From Mytilinidion resinicola (lineage: Eukaryota > Ascomycota > Dothideomycetes > Mytilinidiales > Mytilinidiaceae), in the NCBI RefSeq assembly GCF_010093595.1, contig NW_022985437.1:2985801-3049800 (forward strand): DNA of 64,000 nt. The letters run 5' to 3'. Below the pieces are notes generated by a model. It searched no databases. It was not told where the DNA came from and saw nothing but the letters and a program-made list of their open reading frames with translations. Positions within the stretch are counted from its first letter, which is position 1. Every line of letters begins with the position of its first letter. This document shows, one piece after another, positions 56,857 through 64,000 of the stretch. The position numbers and the translations under genes were made by a program.

Positions 56857-57961
56857 CTAGGAGGAGAACTGCCTTGACACCTTGGCGCTTTCGAGCCGGG
56901 AGATGTGGTTTTCGTGGTGTTGGAATTTGTTCTGATGCTCCCTGGACGCATTCTCGATACCGCGACGATAAGTCTCAGTATGTCGCTCCACTTTGTTCTG
57001 ATGCTCCTCGGACGCGTTCTGAATACCGCGACGATGACTCTCAATCTGTCGCTCCATTTCGTCATCTACGATGCCCTCTAGCAGACGGTCCAAGTGTTCC
57101 TTGAGATATGGAGCGAACAGCTCCACCATCACCTCGGGCAAGCGACCGTTCGTGCCTGCGAGGGCGTTGCAGAAACGCCGATTGCGTTCGTGCACGGAGA
57201 ACGCATCCTTCCAACCCGGCTCACACACGACCTTGGTGAGACGTCCAACCTCCGCTTTCTGTAGCGCGAGCTCGACGAGTAGGTATCCGAACGTTGGGTT
57301 CTTCTTCAGTTCCTGGACGTATGCCTCCTGTTGCTCGCAGAAAGCATAAGGGTTCTCATTTCGCTGGCGCACAACCTTCGCGGGAAGGAGTATGATGCGC
57401 TCTAGGTTTGACATGCTCTTCAGGCGATTGTAGAAGGCGACACGGTCATGCCGACCGCTCAGTGTCTTGAATGCAACCGCGCGAATATGATCCCAGAGCT
57501 TCCGCTCGCCGCGCAACCTGTGGCCACCCATGTGGCGGAAGAGCAGGTTAAATGCTGCATCGTCGACGAACTCGAAAGTTGTTGCTTCGATGAATGAAGC
57601 CGGGAATGCTTGTTCTAGTTCTTCTGGTGTACTAGGTAGCATTGTCGGTAGATCATGCTCGTAGCTGTCATTGTTCGCGACGAGCTCTGTGCAACTCGAT
57701 AATTTAGTGCGGCATCGGATAGTCATAACGTTGCCATAGCGGCGAACGCTGTCGACAAGGAGGCCGAGGCCGGGATCAAGGCGGTTGCTAGCGCCGGGCT
57801 ATAGACACGGTCAGCTTCAAGGTTGCACACATCTTCAAATCGCGGATTCTGACCTGCGGTCCATTATGCAGCAAAACCGTGCCGGCTGCGGGTGCGAGTG
57901 CGGACGGCGGTGCCGGGCCAGGGGTTCTTGGTGGACTTGCGTGCATGCCAGAAGAAGCCAT
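56857..57961 (-). CDS. F-box-like family member B, with coiled-coil repeat
   Basis: Exon 1 is 57961-57854 (MASSGMHASPPRTPGPAPPS, ending HNGPQ). The intron is 57853-57799 (GTCAGA, branch GCTGACC, CTATAG). Exon 2 is 57798-56857. Both joins are in phase 0 and the product has 349 residues. Family blocks: FNLLFRHMGGHRLRGERKLW, AVAFKTLSG, MSNLERIILLPAKVV, NPYAFCEQQEAYVQELKKN and CEPGWKDAFSVHERNRRFCN. The C-terminus has a 22-residue unit repeated twice (RRGIQNASEEHQNKVERH, RRGIENASREHQNKFQHH), likely a coiled coil. The first F-box helix seen in A and C is not evident here. Confidence 0.6.
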
Positions 57962-57964
57962 TGG

Positions 57965-60617
57965 AGTGAAAGAGGTCTGCCTCTTTGCCGTAGGACTAGG
58001 CAAAGGCTGGATGCGGAAGATATTCGAGGGTGTGATGTGTTGTGGGCGAGTCAAGCGGGCGCCAATTGCGCGAGCATGAAGAGTTGCACCAGGGACCCCT
58101 CAGGCCCGTGCTCGCCAGCCACGTGGATCTTCGGTATCACGTATACCTGAGCAGATAGCATCCCCGAGAGCGGATCCCGATAGGGAGCGCTAGGCATCCA
58201 AACGTATTACTGATAAGAGATCTGGGAGTCTGGCTGTAGCGGCCTGACAATGAGCACGAAAGTCCTGAGCAGTACCCTATTTCTTATAATACCCATTGAA
58301 TTACCAGCATTTTGACCAGAAGAAGCCCGGGGTAGACCTTCTATATTGTTGTAGGGAATTATATACCATTGCAGAGCAAATGAGTACTATTTCGCGGACA
58401 TATCAGGTCAGGCTCCGCGGAGTTATCATGTATTATGATACAGCCTTTCGGCCTTCAACAGTCAAATCAATCTTTCGCAACGGAAGAATTCAGTTCGTGC
58501 TCCTTCATAGCAAATGTTGCAACATAGCTCCATTGAAGGCAAATAACAAGCATTTCAGCATCTCGAAGCACATACAGTTTTCGTTTTACCTAAATCGCGC
58601 AGTCATACCAGTGGTCTATAAAAATTGTAGACAAGCAACATTCAATAAAGCTATCAGCAGCCTCACGAACTCTGAAAACTCTCTATCCAAAACCGCTAGC
58701 TCAGTGCCAAATAGAACTCTACTTGACAGCGTCCCTCGCCGTATCAAACCATTGAGCTTCAGGCATTAGTCCATCCGCTCGTACCTTGAATAGTGCCCTC
58801 ACTACCTGATCCATCTGCCGTTTAAAGAAATGTAGTACTAGCCGTGTCTCGCGTTCCACCTGGCCCAGCGTGTCTCACCAGCCCGGCTTGCTTCCTGCCC
58901 TACCTTTACAAATGCGATCCCAGTTTCCCTTAGAATCAACACATGTCGGTCCTTCATCCTTATTCAGTACCTGCGTAGTTCTGCTCAAAACTTTACGAAT
59001 ATGGGGCCGTAGACAAGAGTTCGAAACTAAGCCTCGTTCTGCTTCTTGAATGCATTGGACTGAATGCAGGGCTTTCTTAGCAGCTTCGACAACCTTCTTA
59101 ACTTTCCATACAGTTAGAAATTACTAGAAAGCACGAGAAATCCTTCGTCCATGGCGATCTACTAAGTTATGATGCGGAGGCTGTCGCAGTTCTTCGGTTC
59201 ATGCCCCTCTCACTTTCTACCGCTCTCTAATAGAAGATCGTAAATTAGCATGGGCCTTCGAATTCCAGTAATTGATGATTACAAGCACGGTCTGGAGCTA
59301 TAACAGTGGCCTTATTACTTGTGACAACTACTGGGTTCAGCGTGCGAAGTGTCTGTAAGTATTCGTAATTGGTTGCACGAGTTGACCCTCGAGAGGGATT
59401 ATGTCCTTCCACGAGATTTTGGCGATGCCATCATTTGTTGCATCTATCTCGTGGATGCTGTCTTTGATCTCGTGAGGGAGGTGGTGGAAATTGAGACCTT
59501 GTTGGTGTTATCAAGGGAATTGCATTTGCAACTTCGTAAGCGCCACAGGCGTACTGAGCACTTCCTCGAAACCTGGTGCAGGCCGTTTGGCTGCATCCGG
59601 CTTCCTAATATGCACACGAGATCGCTCTTGTTCAAGATTTGGAGCCTATAGGTACATTAGCCAGTAACGTTGAACCAAATTCTACATGACCTACTCATGG
59701 CATACCTGTTGACATACGCTTGAACGCAACATGCCTTCTCGAAACAGAGTGCATCGTCCGGCCCTGACAAACGAAAAGCCCCATGTCCGTCTTGAAGCCA
59801 CTGCGCTTGTCCCTTTTAGCCCTACCTCTAGCATAAATGCGCGCAGATATAACGAACCATATGAAAGGATATCGGATCCTAGAAGGCTTCCGCCAAAGCC
59901 ACATTTTTGGAGAAGCGGAAGATCTAGTTTTTTTGTCAGCTTTCGGAGCCTTAGCAAGGATGCATCTAGCGACCTTACCTGTTGTTCCTTAGTTAGAGTA
60001 GGAATATGCTGTTCTAGAGCGGAGGCAACATTTAGGCTACACGGAGAATTGTCGACATTGCAGTACAGCCATTATTGAGTAACAAAGCCTGAGAGTGCTG
60101 ATGGCGTGGGATATGTTTGTGGCTAATTTAGTGCTTGTGATAGAGACTGCGTGGGTCATAGACTTATGGTATAGGCGTAGAATGGATATGTATATGCATA
60201 ATTAGTAGAAATCGTGACGCATCTCGCCCCGTAAGTTAGTGAGGTATTTACCGCGATACATGCGGTCAGACTGGCGGCGCCCTCTACTTTACGGGCATGT
60301 AGTGGAAGCGGTGCCAGGATATTAGCAGCGTTGGGGACATCAATAATATGCACAGGTTTCCAGGTTCCTTCGCTCGATTCAAAAGGGTTTGTAATAGTTT
60401 TTCTGTCTCTACGAAACATGGATGGCTCTGGGGTTCGCTCCCACCCTTCTCACCTCGTCAAAGCCGCCATCGAGCCCCAACAAATTGATGTCTCGAACCC
60501 CCGGGGAATCGTAGTCGGCGTGGCTATACGATAGTCAGTAGTTATACCACCATGTAGGTATCGTAGCTGCTGCAAGGATAGGACTTACTAGACCAGCCGG
60601 ACCGGCGATCCACGCCA
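57965..60617. other. Gene-poor stretch
   Basis: The longest frame (58296-58769 plus, MNYQHFDQKKPGVDLLYCCR) is AT-rich and has no support. Frames at 59.35-59.65 and 59.7-60.4 kb overlap on both strands. No RNA genes or repeats noticed. Confidence 0.3.
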
Positions 60618-61594
60618 CTAAGCGTTAGAGGCCCTCAGGTCGCGGAGGTTTCTACGCTGTTGACGAAGTCGTCGGATATGAGCCTGGATGCGCGGAGTAC
60701 TAGTTCCGGCTCGGAGATCACGAATCCGGTCGGTCTTAGCGTGGACAAGGCGGGTAATATGGTCGTATAGGCGATTGGCCAGTTCAGTATCCCAGTAGTC
60801 GTTCAAAGCATCGACAGCGTCCTCAACTGCATCTGGATCAAGTCGTCCCGCTGGCGCCAACATTCGACACTTACGCCGATTGGCTTCGTAATCGTGAGCA
60901 GCGTTGAACCAGTTTGCCTCAAAGATGAGATGTGTCTGACGGCCGTCCTCCGCACGCTTCTGCTTGAGCTTCAGGAGGAAGTTCAAGACTCGGGGAGATG
61001 AGAGAAGCCTGTCAATCCACATCCGCTGCGAAGCGTTATATGCTCAGGCGCCCGGGTTCATATAGTCCGGAACCCTCCGAGGCACGAGGACCACACGGCG
61101 GATATTCGGCATGTCAAGGATATTCCTGAACACTTTGACGGCCTGTGGTCCCGCGAGGGATCTGAAAGCGATAGACGACAAGCGGGTGTAGGCTTTGGGC
61201 TTGCCGCCATCGCGCTCTTCGCCGAGCTGTTCGAATAGGACGTTGAACTGGCCGGGTTCCTCGAATTCAGGTGTGGTCTTGGCCAAGTATCGTTCAGAAG
61301 CCTCCTCGGAGGCCTGTAGATTGGACATCGCCAGGCCGTGAAAAGTATGAATAGCGGTCTGGTCTTCGAGGTTGACGAGTTGGACCTCGCGCTTGCCCGT
61401 TCCGGCTTTCCATAGCACGCGGGTAGAACCTCCGTTCGTGGTCGAGAATTCGTACACGATATCCCTCAACTCACGCGGCAGAGAAAGAAATCGAAATGCC
61501 GCCTCATCCTATCAAGAGCATTAGCTTCAAGAGTCGGTGGAAAGCAATTGAGAGGGCGCACCGGAGGGCTATTCACTCCCGCAGAAGCGTGCAT
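60618..61594 (-). pseudogene. F-box-like family member C with one in-frame TGA
   Basis: Exon 1 is 61594-61562 (MHASAGVNSPP). The intron is 61561-61509 (GTGCGC, branch GCTAATG, GATAG). Exon 2 starts DEAAFRFLSLPRELRDIVYE, an F-box-like helix. Then come FNVLFEQLGEERDGGK, LSSIAFRSLAG, MPNIRRVVLVPRRVPDYMNP and GA. TGA stands at 61044-61046. The same frame continues AYNASQRMWIDRLLSSPRVL, FEANWFNAAHDYEANRRKCR and an Arg-rich tail to 60618. Alignment with A and B (NPDAF..., NPYAF...) shows the stop falls inside a conserved stretch with no gap, so it is a point nonsense change or an error. An earlier start upstream of 61594 is possible. Confidence 0.55.
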
Positions 61595-61904
61595 GGCGGC
61601 AACCAGCAAATTGGGAGCCTGGTTGAGTGTAAGTCTGGAGGTGATGGACGGATGCTGAGGGGAGACGAACCAGGGGAGCGGCATGAGACATGTTCTGATT
61701 CTGCTAGGCAAGTTAGTCTAGGAATGCAATTTGATACGGACTCCTCGGACTAACCGACAGCGAGGGTTGCATGACTCCCAGGTATGGCGACACCGTGTTC
61801 TCTTGGCCAGGTGCTATCGAGTGGCAGTTGACGGGCGACATGTAGAGAGTAGGTGATTGAAGGTGGCCGTCGTGTGTGGGTCAAGGCTCTCGTGAAACGG
61901 TGAT

Positions 61905-62150
61905 GTGGACTCAGGTTGAAATTGATGTGAACTCTGATTTCTATAGACGTCTAGCTAGTTGTATATATACTAGGGGAAGGAAGGGGGGCCACCCCCTGGG
62001 TGGCGCGCTAGTAAGTTCAGCTGAACACTGCACAGCTGAGTTTTCAGCTGGGCTCTCCACAGCTGAGATCTCAGCTGTGTTCTCTACAGCTGATGTTCGG
62101 AGTAGCTTTCTAGCATATGAGTTGTTGATCCTAGGTTGTAGTGCTGCAAC
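61905..62150 (-). mobile_element. Solo LTR of the same retrotransposon family, copy 2
   Basis: On the minus strand: GTTGCAGCACTACAACCTAG, then GATCAACAACTCATATG, six CAGCTG motifs (62.0-62.1 kb), CAGGGGGTGGCCCC, a TATA box (GTATATATAC, 61961-61970), and GAGTTCACATCAATTTCAAC with CTGAGTC. It matches the 39.5 kb element in order but is inverted and shorter. No coding interior is present. Confidence 0.65.
61961..61970 (-). promoter_or_regulatory. LTR TATA box facing family member C
   Basis: GTATATATAC lies about 370 bases upstream of the ATG at 61594 and in the same orientation; it could drive that gene. Confidence 0.35.
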
Positions 62151-62806
62151 CTGAGTTGTGGAAGTCAAGAGTCGCCGAACTCGGAGAGCCAAGGAACTCG
62201 TCATTTCGGGTCTGTGGCTTTTGTGTGGCAAATAGAACGCAGGAGCTATGCCAGCATTCACCTACAAAATGATCGGAATGAGCCTTGTGCCAGGAATACC
62301 AAGGATATAGCCGTAATATATAGTGGCTCAGCATGCCGGTCAATTATTGATATTGAAGACTCTTGCAATACATTATAACATTCATCGGATTCCTGGAGTC
62401 TACGAACGAGAACTACATATCGGGGTGGCATCGAGGTTGCTGGGTCACAATACCGCATATCGCACCGTAACTAAAGTATAGGGAGAAGGAGATTGCATGA
62501 TGTATGTACATTTCTGCTCTCCGAAAGATAATTGCTGAAGACATAGTTAGCGATCCACAGGAGACACTGCATTCAATGCATTTGGGCACTATAATTACAT
62601 GAAGCTTTTGGAGGAACTTCCTCAGCCACTAGACTCATCACAATCAGAGTCCTCGACCTCTGATTGACGTATGTAAAATTAGAATTGGGACGGACACTTG
62701 GTAGCTTTGCGAGCTTCTAGCGTACAAGCAAGTGTTCTAGAACCCCATCTTAGGAATTTGAAGATTTTGTATTGATTGCTGTGTGCCCAGCAAAGTTGAA
62801 TTTTCC
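62151..62806. other. Non-coding stretch
   Basis: No supported frames or repeats beyond the LTR edge. Confidence 0.35.
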
Positions 62807-63480
62807 TCATATGCTTTCCACATCTTGCTCGTTGACACTGTAGCTGATAGTAGCCATCCAAGCACGCTTACCCCTACTAAAAGCTTCTGCTCTCGCTAGC
62901 ACCTCTGCCGCTCTGGTTGCTTCTCGCTCCTCCAGAATCTTCTCCCAGACTGATGGATCCGGGGGTGTCTTGTCTGGAGCCTCGATGTTCTTGAGTAGCG
63001 CGCCTTGATCATTGGCCCACACTGGCTCTTCACGAGTCGACTTTCCTGGCTCTTCACCTCCTCAAGAGGTACCCTCAGCATCCTCTTCACTCTCTCCAAA
63101 GTCACTCTCCAGAGCTCCGATTGGAAGGACACTGGCAAGAGCTCTGAATTCGGCGTCTAAATTCTCTCCATCCTCAAACGTCATGAAGTCTTGGTCATTT
63201 TGACGGGCCTCATGCGCCTGCCAGCTAGCTTTCACCTTGTTCTCAATGCGCTTCAAGCACACGTCCAACCTGGAGTCTCTGGCAGACACATCAGGCAGAG
63301 GGGCCGGCTGCAATTCTGGCGAAACTGAACTGCGGCTCTGCAGAGTCGTCTTCGTGCGCCTTAGTGTCCTCAATCTGGCGCGATCGAAAAGCATGTCGAT
63401 GGAGGCGTTGTCGTAGCGGATGTCGTGATCGGTGCCGTCATCTTCGAAAAGTTCTGCAGCCCCGTGCTTGAGATTCTGAG
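62807..63480 (-). pseudogene. Paralogue of the 33.8 kb coiled-coil gene, broken
   Basis: The minus frame NLKHGAAELFEDDGTDHDIR, MLFDRARLRTLRRTKTTLQ, PDVSARDSRLDVCLKRIENK, QNDQDFMTFEDGENLDAEF and LPIGALESDFGESEEDAE matches 33.8-34.1 kb. An extra G then shifts the frame and gives TGA at 63062. The shifted frame stays open with PPDPSVWEKILEEREATRAA, EVLARAEAFSRGKRAWMATI, stopping at 62807. Which copy carries the original C-terminus is unclear. Confidence 0.5.
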
Positions 63481-63487
63481 AACCGAC

Positions 63488-63900
63488 CTAACGTCGTGTT
63501 CTTTCCATATCATCAGCGTCCGGTTGTTCTACGGCGACGTGGTCCAGTGCCATCTTCTTTCGACCAATCTGGACGATCTTGAATTTCTGTAGTGTCCCGG
63601 TGACAAGTGTATTGATCGGCGAAAGACGGTGTGAGAGGAGCCTAGGTGGTCCATTAGTTTGGAGGTAGCTAGTAATGTAGCCTGAGTATGCGTACTGGTG
63701 GTGCGTCCTAGCGCGCAAGAGGATGCAAGTGGCGCAGGCCGTGATTCTATATCCAATGTGAGTCAAAAATCCCTCGCAATGCAACTTCCATGCACGTACC
63801 AGCGTCGGGAGTGCCCAGGTGTCGCCGGTAGTTGAGCGTCGCTGGCACCAGGCTCGGGCGCGGGAAGATAGTGATAGTCATATCGCAAGCGGTCTCATGG
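63488..63900 (-). other. Exons of an uncertain gene at the window edge
   Basis: An ATG near 63880 gives MTITIFPRPSLVPATLNYRR, then a GTACGT donor and an ATAG acceptor (near 63799 and 63748). The downstream frame ends TLQKFKIVQIGRKKMALDHV, AVEQPDADDMERTRR at 63488. That end faintly resembles the last part of a retrotransposon polyprotein (lysine-rich strand followed by an Asp/Glu tail), but this is weak. The joined phase does not lead into that frame. Confidence 0.2.
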
Positions 63901-64000
63901 ATGGATGAGCTCGAGAGGTTGCTGGAGCTAAAAGTGAGGTTGTAGAAGCTGAGAGTGAGGTTGTAGAGACTTCTAACGAGTTTCCACCCCGCCACCCTGA

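Noticed and set aside
58296..58769. Plus-strand frame of 157 codons
   Set aside because: AT-rich with Asn/Ser/Lys bias typical of non-coding DNA, no paralogue and no splice context.
60470..60560. Possible tRNA around CTCGAACCCCCGGGG
   Set aside because: Only a B-box-like patch; D arm and acceptor stem do not pair.
63488..63784. Retrotransposon polyprotein end
   Set aside because: The similarity is limited to a short Lys/Asp-rich strand; no reverse transcriptase, RNase H or integrase motif is anywhere in the window.

Overview
The window is nuclear DNA of a filamentous ascomycete, most probably a dothideomycete. Three things point there. Introns are short (about 48-77 nt), start GT and end AG, and carry CTAAC/CTAAT/CTGAC-type branch sites. 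There is a mating-type alpha-box gene. There is a U6 snRNA gene with fungal pol III signals. The region is gene-poor and repeat-rich: most coding-looking stretches are broken by frameshifts or stops, and many exist in two or more diverged copies inside the window. Assignments rest on my own reading of translations and motifs; no database search was possible.

Layout. 0.2-13.4 kb: mostly minus-strand relics. They are an F-box-like gene with one frameshift, protein-kinase-like C-lobe relics (1.9-2.4 and 9.4-10.6 kb), an RRM-like gene with a tandemly duplicated tail (3.6-5.0 kb), a Tudor-domain gene (5.7-7.0 kb), an SR-rich N-terminus resembling an RBM39-type splicing factor (10.9-11.6 kb), two copies of a hairpin element, and a broken F-box-like paralogue. 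14.0-14.2 kb: a U6 snRNA gene with TATA box, T-run terminator and downstream B box. 14.8-18.2 kb: a broken small gene, a broken F-box-like paralogue and an intact two-exon paralogue. 20.8-23.4 kb: an array of degenerate copies of the first exons of the Sm-G spliceosomal protein gene, with its distal exons at one end and a stray copy at 42.5 kb. 24.6-26.2 kb: a two-exon proline-rich F-box-like gene. 27-44 kb: mainly relics and simple duplications, plus a coiled-coil gene (33.8-34.6 kb), a three-exon gene with an in-frame TGA (35.7-36.2 kb), a tandem array of tRNA-like hairpin repeats (36.6-37.6 kb) and a solo LTR (39.5-39.8 kb). 45-48.5 kb: degenerate duplications. 48.8-50.0 kb: an intact MAT1-1-1 (alpha-box) mating-type gene. 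53.3-61.6 kb: a minus-strand family of F-box-like paralogues (two intact, one with an in-frame stop, one decayed). 61.9-62.2 kb: a second solo LTR oriented as a possible promoter for the last paralogue. 62.8-63.5 kb: a broken paralogue of the 33.8 kb coiled-coil gene.

How it fits together. The functional core appears to be the mating-type regulator and a few F-box-like proteins. The rest looks like a zone of repeated local duplication and decay. Remarkably many relics derive from RNA-splicing genes (Sm-G, U6, SR/RBM39-like, Tudor/SPF30-like, another SR peptide). None of the usual MAT neighbours (SLA2, APN2) is recognisable, so this may be an expanded, displaced or duplicated MAT region.
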